A DNA stretch of 64,000 nucleotides from Sciurus carolinensis. Taxonomy: Eukaryota > Chordata > Mammalia > Rodentia > Sciuridae. How positions within the stretch are numbered: position 1 is the stretch's first letter; each line of letters opens with the position of its first letter. The notes beneath the pieces are model-generated. The model ran no database searches, had not been told where the DNA came from, and saw only the letters and a list, made by a program, of their open reading frames with translations. The translations under genes were made by a program, and so were the position numbers. Location of the stretch: NCBI RefSeq assembly GCF_902686445.1, contig NC_062220.1, forward strand, positions 111,462,643-111,526,642. Direction: 5' to 3'. This document shows, piece by piece, positions 39,619-52,294 of the stretch.

Positions 39619-40154
39619 ATGTAAGACTAAGATGATTAACAATAGCAATACAAAGCCTGGAAGTTTGTATGTCATGTGACAATATATAGTATCACTTGAT
39701 GCTGGATTCAATAAATTTGTAGGGATGAAAAAGATCATTTTATGAAAATAGGATTAACTAAAAGGACACAAACAAGACAAAAACAAAAAAAAGAACACAT
39801 CCTAAATATTTAGAAAATGAATAATATAATATTAAAATGTATAAATAAAACTAAAAATGCTGGCAAGAAAAATGAGCATATTTATAGTTGTAGTTGGATA
39901 TTTCAAAAATCTTCTATAAATAATTAAGAGGAGAGGTATGCAGAAAATCAACAAGGGTATTATAGTCTTGAAAAACACTACCAACCAAGGTGCCTGATTG
40001 ATAGTTACTGAACACTCTAACTAAAAAACAGCAGGAAACACATTTCTCTTGAGGGTTCATGAAACATAAACCAAAATAGAACACAGTCTGTCCACAAAAC
40101 AAGCTTCATATTCAAAATGACTCAAGACTTTTAAGGTATGTTTTCTGACAAATA

Positions 40155-40167
40155 AAGGGAGAAAGAA

Positions 40168-40224
<57 letters not shown>

Positions 40225-40298
40225 AAGAAGGAAGGAAGGAAGGAAGGAAGGAAGGAAGGAAGGAAGGAAGGAAGGAAGGAAGGAAAGGAGGGAGGGAA
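40155..40298. repeat. Compound (GA)n(GGAA)n microsatellite
   Basis: About 25 GA dinucleotides at 40173-40220 pass into about 18 GGAA/GAAG tetranucleotides (40221-40290). The plus strand is purine-only over about 125 bases. Low-complexity Ser/Leu/Phe/Pro frames on the minus strand are artefacts. Confidence 0.97.
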
Positions 40299-41434
40299 AT
40301 ATCCTTGGAAAATCTCCATGTATTGATAACAAATTAACATTTCTAAAATACACATGAATCAGAGAAGAATTTTTTTTTAAACTTTAGAAAGAATTTTGAA
40401 CTGAATCTAAATAACCAAACAATTAGTCAAAATTTATAGATTATAATTCAATTAATTTTCAGGGGGAAATACATAGGAAATGCTTCAATTAGGAAAAAAT
40501 AAGCAAAACACAATGGACCTGAAAGTCTACCTTTTATGTTAGAAAGAAAAGAATAAACTAAATACAAGAAGGCAGAAGAAAGAAAATAACGTATATTACA
40601 GTATTAATCAATATAATTGAGATAGAAGTTGAAGTACCAAAAAGGAATGCAGATATCAAACTCCTCCAAGAATATTACAAATCTAAAAACATATACAAAA
40701 GAATATGTAACATAAAAACTTGAATTTTTTCAGGATTTCAAGTTGGTTCAACTTCAAAAACAAATCCCTATAATATGCTAAATATTACACAATTACCTTA
40801 GTAGAGGAAGCAAAATCATATTTGATAAAATCCAATACCAATTCATGATAAAATTGCTATACAGGTTAAGAAAGGTTTTTAGTAACTGGACAAATATTTT
40901 CTTTAAAACTTCAAAAGCTAGAAATAAAAAACAAGAATAAAAATTTTACAGCTTACAGTGTTTGACAGTTTTAACAAAAGAAGCATGATGTTTGTACACT
41001 GAATACAATGAGTCATTGCTAAAAAAGAATTAAAAGAAGATATAAATTAATTGAGTCATATTCTATTTTTATCAATTGGAAGAAACAATATGGTTAAGAC
41101 AGCAATTCTCTCAAATTGATCTAAAGATTCAAAAGCTCTGTCAAATCCCAGCAGAGTAACTTTTACAAAATCTCCCACTGATCCTAAAATCAACAGGGAA
41201 ATACAAAGAATCCAAAATACCCAAAAAATCTTGAAAATATTTATAACTTGGAAGATTTACTTTTTTTATTTCAAAACTTACTACAAAGGGACACTAATTA
41301 TAAAGGGTATGAATCATGTAATAAAGACGAGTAGATTGATAGGACACAGTTGAAAGTCCTAAAAGAAAGACCCTTTGTGATCAATAGAATTTTAATAAAA
41401 GTGTCAAAGAATTCAGTCAGGAAAGACTTTTTCA

Positions 41435-41690
41435 GCATTGGATAATTGCAAGCAGAAGACATAGTAAAAGTACAGGCCAGCATACTCACAAGGAATGTCG
41501 AACCCCAGGACATTTTACAAATAATGTTTTTTTGGAACATAGACATAACCCATGTTTCCTGTGACTGATTCATGATACATCAGCACAGTTGAACAGCAGA
41601 GGCAGGTAATACAGCCTACAAAGACTTAATGTATACTACCTGGTGCTTCACAGTTTGAAGTCTACATCATCTGATTTAGATTAGTGCCTC
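41435..41690. mobile_element. Possible hAT-type DNA transposon insertion inside L1
   Basis: This segment does not fit the surrounding ORF2, which resumes at about 41695. The part 'cagcctacaaagacttaatg' followed by 'actacctggtgcttcaca' loosely resembles the end of MER5/Charlie-type hAT elements. Terminal inverted repeats and an 8-base target duplication were not located. Confidence 0.25.
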
Positions 41691-42780
41691 ACACTATACT
41701 GAAAAATTAACAAAATGGATAATAGACCTAAATGAATCAGAAGAAGATACTATTTTCTTCAAAGAAAATCTTGGAATAAATCTTTCTGACTTGAGTTTGG
41801 AACTATTTCCATGTCATGTAACAAAAGTACAAGCATTAAAATAATAAAATGGGCAAATTGAATTTCATTAAAATAAAAAAAATAACTTAAGCTTATGAAG
41901 GTCATCATAGAGAAAACAAAAAGCTAAGTCAAAGTTAGACAGAGAATTATTATGGATAATATATCAATTAAAATTCTTGAATTCAGGATATATAATGAAC
42001 CCATTCAGTTTAAGACAAAACCATTTTCTAAAAATGGGTAAAATATTGAGTGAACAATTCAACAAAAATAAACAGCCCAAAAGTGCTTAAAAATATCTAA
42101 ACATGATTATTTGTGAAGGAAATGCAAATTGTAACCACAATGTAATTATTACTTTAAACACACTAAGATAGTTACAATGAAAAGGAGACAAGCACTATAT
42201 TAATGAGAATGTGGAAAAACTAAAAACCTCAGCCTTTGATGACATGAGTTTAAAATGGTTCAGTCTCTATGAAAAACATTTTGTCAATCATTTATAAATT
42301 TAATTGTATACCTAGTTTACAACCCGTGCACAAGTACTTACCTAGGAAAATGAAAACCTGTATTTACATAAACATTCTCATTAATCTTTGTAGAAGATTT
42401 ATTTATAGCCACGAGGAATTGGAAGTAACTTAAATGTTTCTTGGCTGAACTCTTGTACATCAGCACAATGTACTATTAGCCATAAAATATATAAACTATC
42501 AATAAGCACACCACCATATATGTACAAAAAAGCATTTCACTGTGGGAAAGAATCTAGCCTCAAAATCTTCATGCTATATCATTTCATTTATATGACATTC
42601 TATGAAAAGGCGATGCTGTAGGATTGGGTCATAGTTATGAGGGATTGTAAATGAGACAGAGTTGATTACAAAAGTGACAAAAGATCTGAGGAGAGAATGA
42701 TGAAAATATTCATTGTGATGTCTGGTTTAATGACATTGCACATTTTTCAAAATGCATACAAAAAGAGTACATTTATCTAA

Positions 42781-45054
42781 ATATAAGTTATAAAATAATT
42801 TTTAAACAGAAAAAAATTAGACAAATTAAAATTAGAAAGCTAGGAAAATAATCCAGAGGAAAGTGGGAAGTAGGAATACAGTAAGAAAAAGAGTAACAGA
42901 GAGAGAAATGGAATTTACAGAAAACAGCATATTGATGAACAAATGCAAATAAATGCATTAACAAATGCATAAAATTAACAAATGCAACAAATTAAATGTA
43001 AATGCACACTCTAATGAAATTCACAGATTGTCCAACTGAAGAGATAAATAAGATCCTACATATTCTGTATTCAAGAGCCATTCTTCAAGTATAAATATTT
43101 GTATTAAAGGACAGAAAGTACATTACATGCTAATTTTAAGCACAAAATAACCTAAAACAGTTGTATTTGTACTAGACAACATAGACCTCAAAACAAGGAC
43201 ACATACACAAGGGGTATATCATACACACAAAGGAACCTATTTATAAGAAAGACACAACCTAAAAGCAGAACTCCCAAGCAGGTACAGCAGAACCAACTAA
43301 ACTAAAGGGAACAATAGACAAACTTTTTTGAGGATTTTAATAGTCATGTATTCTAAAACGTAGTTGATCCTGGTAGGGTGAGAGAATTCACCACAAAGTT
43401 GCTTAGGAAACATTTCTGGTTTGAAGAAAATGAACCATTACCTTGAGAGAGTCATGAATTAAATCTATTCATTAGTCAAAATTGATCAAATTATACATTT
43501 AAGATGTATGGAAATTTCAAATATATGCATATTTTAAAAATAGAACTGTAAGAAGACTCAATGTCTGATGATAGGTTTTTTTAAATGGTTTGAATCAGCA
43601 CTTCTGAACCTGCATTCCCTGTATCTAGTCTTGAGCAAATGTGTAAATAGATTGAAGGTAAATAAAGAAGAGCAGATTTCTCACTTTGGAGAGTGGAATT
43701 ACATTAAAGGGTGCAGGGTTAGAGGGATCAATAGACAGGGCAGGCTTGGTTGTCTCACAAAGATGAAGATCATTGTCTGTGAACTGAAAGAAGCTCTGGG
43801 TGTTGACTAATCTGAAATGCATTAATGGCTTATTCTTTGAGCATTCTCCACCAGACACAGTCCCTTGTGGATAGAAAACACTGGGAATCCCTTTATGAAA
43901 AGCTATTCAACAAGGGGGAAAAGCTATTTGTGTGCTAATTTCCTGGCTTTGATAACTGTTCTATAGTTAAAGTTTGATAATATTAGTGGGAAATGGGCAA
44001 ACTGAATTTTCTACACTTGAACCTGTAACATTTTATTGAAAGTTAAAATTATCCCCTCCCCATAAGAAAGTTTTAAAACGTCTATTCCCTAGTGCTGGGA
44101 GATGTTTTAATCTCCTCAGTGTGTAGCTGTGGGTAATTTCCCAGAAATATCTAAAGACCATCACAGCTTCTTAAAACTTCCATCAGTTCACATGTGAGTT
44201 CTTACCTTCTCTTTAAAATGGAATAAGAATCATTATTAATAAATCTGGGTTGCAGCTTTAAATTTTCTCTTTAAAAGAAGGAAAAAAGTTCATTTAGTTT
44301 ACAAGCTCCATATGGTAGCTGCTTGTAGGCATCTGGTACATGGTAGACATTTACATGTTTGTGCTTCTATGATCCTGAATGTTTTTACTACCGACATGAT
44401 GCCAAAGTGAATGGAAATCATAACAGAAAATGTGAATGGAGAGTGTGGCTTCAGGAGGGTAGGAAGCATGCCTTTTTCTCTCTACACTCTACTCTGCACT
44501 GAGCTCTGAAATGATCCCATACTTCTTGTATTAAATTAATTAAATTGTCAAATAAATCCCAGATATGTGCTGATGATCCAATCATAAATGTCAATAATAT
44601 ACAACTAATTCAGATTCTTAAATGATGCAATCTCTGAATTTTTTTGGTACATTTGTTTTTTCTTTCTATAAAAGTATCACATTAAACATAGAAAGCTTAG
44701 AAAAAAATACGATGAAAATAAAATTCACCTTAAACGTTACTACCCAATTTTATCACATTTAAAATTTCCTTAGGTTTTTATACTTTTCTATAACAATATA
44801 TATTTTATAAAATTGTGGAGTACTTTACATTATACAAGATGATTTTACCTTCAACCACTAGTATTATACTGCTTCATATATTGAACAACTATTGCCAATT
44901 TTTTCATACATAATAACTTTTCCTTGAAAAAAACCCCACTCATCTAGGATAATTTGTAGACAATGCCTTTTTATCTGCATCTTTTAATGCATACATTTAT
45001 GATGCAAACGCTTCAAAAATTTGCCATTGACTGGGATATGATTCCAATAATGTC
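42781..45054. other. Unrecognised sequence, A-rich left part possibly old L1
   Basis: Around 43150-43320 the text has the character of an old L1 region upstream of the endonuclease domain, but this is uncertain. Frames at 43568-43858 overlap on both strands and have no motif. A 'ggtacatggtagacatttac' block near 44335 faintly resembles the L2 3' end. Confidence 0.3.
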
Positions 45055-45425
45055 TTTTTTTTTTAAGTTTCCAAGATCTGTTTATTTATAATTAATCAAA
45101 AACCTGAAGATGTAAATGTTTTCTCAGATGAGAATAGTTTTATTTGTTCAGCTGCCACAAAGCCCTGCTGAGGCTATATCCCTTCTGCAAGATGAGAAAA
45201 AGCTTTCTGCACATTTTACTCAAAAATGTAGCACGAAAGGTAAGAAACATGTTACTTAGCTGAACTCTCCACTGGCTTAATCCGCTATAATTGTGGATAA
45301 TCATCCACTAAAGCAGTAGCAAGACAAAAACAAATCAATTAGTCTAACATCTAAGTCCACAAGATTAAGATGCACACAGTTACAAAAGGATAAGGAGGCA
45401 TATTGTGTTAAATGAATTATGTGTG
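45055..45425 (-). pseudogene. Possible retrocopy of a 3' UTR (antisense, source gene unknown)
   Basis: On the minus strand the sequence ends with AATAAA about 17 bases before a run of A (T-run on the plus strand at 45054-45064), which is the arrangement of a polyadenylated mRNA end. A second AATAAA lies further upstream, near 45140-45145. No coding part was recognised, and the 5' limit and target duplications are not established. A chance T-run beside AT-rich DNA is the alternative. Confidence 0.3.
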
Positions 45426-45786
45426 TAAAGAAACAATGAATCAGAGCTAGAGCAAATAATCAGAAAATAAGGAAATTTGGGATTTAAGATTTAATTATAA
45501 AGGAAGTGAATAAAAAGTCCAGCTTAAAAAAAAGAAAAAAATATATATAGTATAGCCTTCACTGCAAAGAAGCATATTCACACAAACTTTACTAAGAAGA
45601 ATAAAATAACTATAATAATTGATATACATTTCAGTTATTGGCATCCTGTCTGTATGGTTGTTACTAGTAGGAAAAGAAAAAGTGAATTACTAATGCCATG
45701 GTTACGGGATTACAGATGCATGAACACAACTTAATTCTTCATTACCTAGAAAGCTTATGAAGTTTACAGAGTAAATGACTTCTTCC
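45426..45786. other. Unrecognised sequence
   Basis: A short A-rich and TA-repeat region lies at about 45525-45550. I see nothing else in this stretch. Confidence 0.4.
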
Positions 45787-45791
45787 ACTAT

Positions 45792-46237
45792 TGTTATGGT
45801 TTAGATATGGGTGTTCCCCAAAAGCTCATGTGTGATACAGCGCAAGGTTTAGAAGTGAAAGATTGGGTTGTGAGAGACTTAACCTAGTCAGTGCATTAAT
45901 TCTCTGAAAGGGATTAAACTGTGTGGTAACTGTAGGTATGCAGAGTGTGGCTACAAGGAGGCACCCTAAGGGCATTGGGGGAGTGCCTTTAGGTTATATA
46001 TTTTTATTCCTGGTGAGTGGAGTTGTCTGTCTGCTTCCTAATTATCATGTACTAAGTTACTTACCTCCTCCACACCCTTCCGCCAATTATGTTCTGCCTC
46101 ATCTCAGGCACAGGGCAATGGAGTTGCCCATGTATGGACTGAGGTCTCGTAAATCGTGAGCACCAAATAAACTTTTACTCCTCTAAAATTTTTTTTGATG
46201 GGTCTTTGGTCACAGTGGTGATAATCTGACCAAAATA
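45792..46237 (+). mobile_element. Solo LTR, MaLR-like family copy 5, with perfect 5-base target duplication
   Basis: It begins TGTTATGGTTTAGATATG and ends near GACCAAAATA. The 'aaaagctcatgtgtgata' block near the start, the 'gagagacttaacctagtc' block, and 'aataaacttttactcctc' as the polyadenylation region are all present. Flanks are identical, actat at 45787-45791 and 46238-46242, which confirms an LTR with 5-base target duplication, as in ERVL/MaLR elements. It has no internal region, so it arose by recombination between the two LTRs. Confidence 0.92.
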
Positions 46238-46589
46238 ACTATTTCCAACAACTATTTTATAACTTAACTGCCATGCACCCCTTTCTTAAGATTTTATGAT
46301 TCTTAATACTTTGCAAATAATTGCTTTTGATCTTTATTTTTAAAACAAGATAAGTATTCATCATTTGAAATACCTTACACCTTTCCCCAACCACTGCTAA
46401 CTCACTCTGGGTGCCCTACTACTTTGAAATTGTAGTCTAACTCTTTATGTTTGTATGATTTAATACATTTGTTTGGATCTACACACAGTATAGAACAATG
46501 TGCTTGCAAAGTTGTATTTCTTAATTGTTTGGGATTTCAACTCACCAAGTTATATAGCGTTATATTATTCATGTAAGATATTCTATATT

Positions 46590-46809
46590 GGACAGGCATG
46601 GTGGTGCACACAGTTAATCCCAAAACTCGGCAGGCTGAGGTGGAAGGATTGCAAGTTTGAGGTTAGCCTCAGCAATTTAAAGAGGCCCTAAGCAACTTAA
46701 TGAGACCCTGTCTCAAAATAAAAACTAAAAATATCTGGAGATGTAGCTCAGTGATTCAGTGATAAAGTGCCCTTAGGGTCAATCATTAGTACCAAAAAAA
46801 AAAAAAAAA

Positions 46810-46843
<34 letters not shown>
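46590..46843 (+). mobile_element. Composite B1-ID SINE with GAAA-expanded tail
   Basis: The first half is 7SL-derived: 'caggcatggtggtgcacaca', 'gcaggctgaggtggaagg' and 'gagaccctgtctcaaaat'. The second half is ID-like, with 'gagatgtagctcagtgattc' and 'agggtcaatcattagtacc'. This B1-dID arrangement is one I associate with squirrels and close rodent relatives. An 18-base A-run then expands into about eight GAAA units (46811-46843). Flanks 'tctatatt' and 'tctatact' suggest a decayed target duplication. Confidence 0.88.

Positions 46844-46844
<1 letters not shown>
46796..46844. repeat. A-run and (GAAA)n microsatellite in SINE tail
   Basis: It grew from the A-tail of the B1-ID SINE, a common origin for A-rich microsatellites. 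Confidence 0.95.
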
Positions 46845-49773
46845 GTGCTCTATACTATTCCATTGAATGAGACATCAATATTTTCTTTTTGATGTAAAGT
46901 AAGATTGTTTATATTTTTCCTTATTCCAAATCATATTTGATGAAAATCTGCCTGTTGCTTGAAGTGTATGTGTGGCCACTTCCCTGTAAATATCCAGGAT
47001 ACTAATTATTTGCTCATCTGATATGCTCATTCTCAATTTTAAGTAGAAGTTGTTAATTTGTTCTGTAAATTGATTTTATCAGTTTACATTACCACCACTA
47101 TGGTGAGGATTCACTTTCCTCCATCAACCAACAACATATGTTATGGCAGACTTGTGAAATATTGCTGCCCAATGTGTGTGAAATGCATTTGTATCTAACC
47201 TGATTATTATTATGATTGACATATTTGCATAATTGAAGATTTGAATTTCTTTTTCTGTGATTTACCTTTCATCTACTTTGCCACTTGTTAGATTGGATGC
47301 TTTTTGTCTAAAACTAGGATTGATTTACATATTCTGGAAATTAGTTCTTTAATGACTACCTGTTTTGAAAAATCTTCTTGCAGTTTGCGTCCTTTATTTC
47401 AAAATTAATATGTCTTTTATCATATAAATGTATTCTTTTTATAGTCAAATTTAGTAATATTTTCTTTACAATTCCCTAAAAACTTTTTTGTTAGTTTGTT
47501 TTTAGATATAAATTATTGATTTATAAATAATTACTATATACAAAAATTATTGATTTATAAACAAGTACTGTATACGGTTAAAGATACAATTTTTTTTGTT
47601 GTCTATGGATACTCAATTGTCACCCATGGTTAATTGCCTTTATTTCTTAACTGCTTTCTAATACTGTTTCAATCATACACCAAGTGTCCTCTTGTATAGA
47701 CTGTTTTCCACACTCAGTAGGTTCCAAGAAATTATATTCCTCCTTGACCAAATACATATAGCTTCATTATAATAATTTCTAATAACAATTAGGATTTAAT
47801 GTCATATAGGCTATGCTTACCTTTTCATTATCTTCCTAAAATTTGTTATTTTACTGTGTGTTCATCTGAACTCAAGGAGTTTGTGTCCAACAATTTTTAT
47901 GACTTCTGTTTTTTTGACTTCTTTTTCTTGATAATTCTGCATATTTGATTATATCATCAGGAAAGGGATAAGCAAATTTCAAATTATTATTTTAATCTAA
48001 TCATCCAGTGAATCTTTTTAATAATCTATTACTAGGCCTTTATTAAAATCTCATAATTTAATATTATATTTTAGTCAATTATAACTTAAGACCTTCCTAG
48101 CAGTTTTTATTTGTTCTTTTTAGTTATAGGACAGTAGAATGGATTTCGATATATCATACATACATGGAGTAAACTTCCCATTCTTGTGATTTTACAAAAT
48201 GTGGAGTTACACTGGTTGTGTATTCAAATATGAACGTAGGAATGTTACATCCACTTCATTCTACGTCTTTCTCATTTCCATCTCCCCTCCCTTCCTCCCA
48301 TTCCCTCTGTATAATAGGTGAACCTCCACTCCTTCCTCCCCTTTGTGTATTATGAGTCAGCATCCACATATCAGAGTGAACATTCTGCCTTTGTTTTGGG
48401 GGGACTGGCTTATTTCACTTAGCATGATAGCCTCCAGTTTCATCCATTTCTGACAAATTCCACAATTGCATTCTTCTTTATGGCTGAGAAATATTTCATC
48501 GTATATATGTACCACACTTTCTTTATCCAGTCATCTATTCAGGGGCATCTTAGGTTGGCTCCATAATTTGGCTATTGTGAATTGGGCTGCTATGAACACT
48601 GATGTGGACTGTGCACTACAGTATGCTGATGTTAAGACCTTTTCCCAGGAGTGGGAAAACTGGGCCAAATGGTGGTTCCATTCCAAGTTTTCTGAGGAAT
48701 CCCATTCTGCTTTCCACAGTGGTTGCACTAATTTGCAGTCCCCACCAGCAATGTATGAGTGTATCTTTTTCCCATCCTCAAACATTTATTGTTACTTTTA
48801 TTCTTGATAATGGCCATTCTGACTGAAGCAAGATAGAATCTCAGTGTAGTTTCTAATTGCTAGTGATATTGAACATTTTTCACATATTGTTGACCTTTTG
48901 TATTTCTTCTTCTATGAAGTACCGGTTAACTTTCTTTGCCCATTATTAGTTGGGTTATTTGGGTTTTGGTGTTAATTTTTTTTACTTCTTTACATATCCT
49001 AGAGATTAATGCACTATCTGAGTCGCAGGTGGCAAAGATTTTCTCCCATTCTGAAGGTTCTATCTTCATTTACTTGATTGCTTCCTTTGCTGTGAAGAAG
49101 TTTTTTAGTTTGATATAATCTCATTTGTTGATTTTTTTTATTTTAGTTCTTATGCTTTAGGACTTTTACTGAGGAATTTTGTTCCTTAGACAACCTGCTG
49201 GAGATTTGGGCCTACTTTTCTTCTAGTAGACGCAGGGTCTCTGGCTAATGCCTAAGTCCTTGATCCACTTCGAGTTGAGTTTTGTGCAGGTTGAGAGATA
49301 GGGGTCTAATTTCATTTTATTACACATGGATTTCCAGTTTTTTCAACATGTTTTGTTGAGGACACTCTTTTTTCTCCAATGTATGTTTATAGTGTCATTG
49401 TCTAGTATGAGATAAAGTATTTATGTGGGTTTGTCTCTATGTCTTGGTATTTATGTCTATTTTAGTCCCAATACCATGCCATCTTTGTTACTATAGCTCT
49501 GTAATATAACTTAAGTTCTGGTATTGTGATGCCTCCTGCTTCATTTTCTTATTAATGATTGCTTTGGCTGTTCTGGGCATCTCATTTTTCCAGATGAATT
49601 TCTTGATTGCTTTTTCTATTTCTGTGAAGAACAGCATTGGAACCTTAATAAGAATTGCTTAAATCTGTATAACACTTGGGTAGTATGGCCATTTTGACAA
49701 TATTAAATCTGCCCATCCCAGAACCATAGGAGCTCTTACATCTTCTAAGGTTTTCTTCAATTTTTCTTTCTAG

Positions 49774-50205
49774 TGTTATGATTTAGATATGGTGTCCCTC
49801 AAAATCTCATGCATGAGACAATTCAAGAAAGTTTGAAGGAAAAGTGATTGGCTTATAGCTTTAACCTAATCAGTCAAATAATCCCTGATAGGATTGACTG
49901 AGTGGTAACTGAGACAGGTGGGGTGTGACTAAAGGAAGTGGTTCATTGGGGACATGGCTATGGGATATATATTTGTATCTGGAAAGTGGATTCTCTCTCT
50001 CTGCTTTCTGACATGATGTGAGCTGTTTCCCTCTGCTGCACTATTCTGTCATGATATCTTTCCCTCAACTAGCCCTGAGTAATGGAGCATACTGCCTATG
50101 AATTGAGACCTCTGAAACCATAAGCCCTTGAATACACCTTTTCTCTTTTACAGTTGTCTATGATCGGGTCCTTTACTCATAGCAGAAAGAAAGTTGACTA
50201 AAACA
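49774..50205 (+). mobile_element. Solo LTR, MaLR-like family copy 6, inserted in L1
   Basis: It begins TGTTATGATTTAGATATG and ends GTTGACTAAAACA. Flanks tctag (49769-49773) and tttag (50206-50210) are a likely 5-base target duplication with one change. The L1 ORF2 sequence continues without loss on the other side ('tgttctatagttttattgta'), so the LTR element entered this L1 after the L1 was already present. Confidence 0.88.
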
Positions 50206-52294
50206 TTTAGTGTTCTATAGTTTTATTGTAGAGGTCTTTCACCTGTTTTGTTAGATTGATTCCCAAATATTTTATTTATTTTGAGGCTATTGTGAATGGG
50301 ATAGTTTTCCTAATTTCTCTCTAAGTGTATTCATCACTGATACATAGGAACACATTTGATTTATGGGGTGTTAATCTTATATCCGGCTACTTTGCTGAAT
50401 TCATTTATGACTTCTAGAAGTTTAGTGGTGGAGTTTTTTAGATCTTCCAAATATAGAATCATGTCATCAGAAAATAAGAAAAGTTTGAGTATTTATTTTT
50501 CTATATGAATACCCTTGAATTGCTTTCTTCTGTCTAATTGCTCTTGCTTGAATTTCAAGGATGATGTTGAATAGCAGAGGTGAAAGAGTGCATCCTTGTC
50601 TTGTTCCAGTTCTTAGAGGGAATGCTTTCATTTAAAATGATGTGGGCCTTGGGTTTAACATTTATAGCTTTTACAGTGTTGAGGTATTTTCCCGCTAATC
50701 ACTAGTTTTTTCTGGTGTTTTGAACATGAATGCATGCTGAATTTTGCAAAGTGCTTTATCTACATCAATTGAAATAATCATGTGATTCTTGTCTCTAACT
50801 TTGTTGACATGATGAATTATGTTTATGTTCCATAAGTTGAACCAACCTTGCATTTGTGGGATGAGCCCCACTTGATAATGATGTACTATATTTTTAATAT
50901 ATTTATGTATGTGATTTGCCAGAATTTAATTAAGAATTTTAGCATCTATGTTCATAAGGGATATTGGTGTGAAATTGTCTTTCTTGATTTTTCTTTGTCT
51001 GATTTTTAGTATCAGAGTGATACTAGCTTCATATAATGAGTTTGGAAGGGTTCTCTCCTTTCCATTTCATAAGATAATTTGAAGAGAATTGGTGTTAGTT
51101 CTATTTTAAAAGTCTGGGTAGAACACAACTAAGAACCCTTCTGGGTCTGGGCTTTTCTTAGGTAGGTTTTGATGGCATCAATTTCAATGTTTGCATAAGT
51201 TGTTTAAATTTTTTATGTCTTCCTGATTCAATTTGGGTATGTCTCTGGAAATGTATTGATGTCTTCAGATTTGCTATTTTATTAGAGTAAATTTTCCAAA
51301 ATAGTGCTGATTATTGCCTGCATTTCAGTAGTGTCATGATATTCCTTTTCACTTGCAAATTTTAGTAATTTAGTTTTGCTCTCTTTCCCATTGTTAGCTT
51401 GGCTAAGGGTTTATCAGTTTTATTGAATTTTTCAAAGAACCAACTTTTCCTTTTGACAATTTTTTGAATTGTTTCTTTTGTTTCAGTTGCATTGATTTCA
51501 GCTCTGAATCTAATTATACCTGTTTTCTACTTCTTTTTGGTGTTGATTGTTTTCTTTTCAGGGTTTTTAGATGTAAGGTTAGGTATTATGTTGTTAACTT
51601 TCTGTTCGTTTAATAATGTGCTCAATGAAATTAAACTTTCTTCTTAGCACCACCTTCATAGTGTCCCAGAGATTTTGGTATGTTTTGTTCATTATTCTCC
51701 TTACCTCTAAGTAGTTTTTTATTTCATCCCTGATTTCTTTTGCTATCCTTTTGGTGTTCAATAGTGTATTATTTAGTCTCCAGATGTAGAGTAGCTTCTA
51801 TTTTTAATTTTATCATTTATTTCTAATTTTATTCCATTATGATCTAATAGGATGCAGGGTTATTATCTCTATTCTTCTATATATTGCTTATAATTGCTTT
51901 GTAGCCTAAGATACACTGTATGTTACAGAAGGATTTGTGGCTCCTGAGGAGAACGCGTATTCAGGTCAATGATGAATTAAATATTCTCTATACATCTGCT
52001 AAGTCTAAATTATTATGGTTTTTAGGTCTATAGCTTCTTATTTAGTTTTTATTTATTTATTTTTTATTTATTTTGCAGGATCTATCCAGTGGTGAGAGAA
52101 GTGTGTTAAAGTCACCCAGTATTATGGTGTTGTGGTGTCTTTAATTATTGAAATTGGAGAAGGATTTATTTGATATATGTAGATGGCTCTACTGTTTGAG
52201 GCATAAATATTTATGATTGTTATGTCTTATAGATTAATAATTCCCTTAAACAGTATGAAATATCTTCTTTGTCCCTTATGACTAATTTATGATG

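Larger units (their letters stand above)
39830..42780 (+). mobile_element. Old L1 ORF2 and 3' UTR fossil (sense)
   Basis: ORF2 regions appear in sense order. The endonuclease part lies at 39880-40130 ('tatagttgtagttggatatt', 'caccaaggtgcctgattg'-like block). The RT part lies around 40730-41000 ('tcaagttggttcaacttc', 'tccaataccaattcatgat'). The C-terminal part lies around 41100-41280 ('ctcaaattgatctaaagatt', 'atttcaaaacttactacaaa') and 41700-42250. A 3' UTR follows at 42360-42770. No frame is open for long. A GA/GGAA microsatellite (40155-40298) and a non-L1 segment (about 41435-41690) interrupt it. Confidence 0.75.
46300..48100 (-). mobile_element. Old L1 3' UTR and ORF2 C-terminal region (antisense), interrupted by a B1-ID SINE
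   Basis: In antisense order, 3' UTR-like sequence (46370-46560) precedes ORF2 blocks. Examples are 'atcagtttacattaccacca' near 47080, 'acatattctggaaattagtt' near 47326 and 'gtctatggatactcaattgt' near 47601. The match weakens to the right and may end where the younger L1 begins at 48108. Confidence 0.5.

Noticed and set aside
40057..40355. Two minus-strand frames rich in Ser, Leu, Pro and Phe
   Set aside because: They are translations of the GA/GGAA microsatellite.
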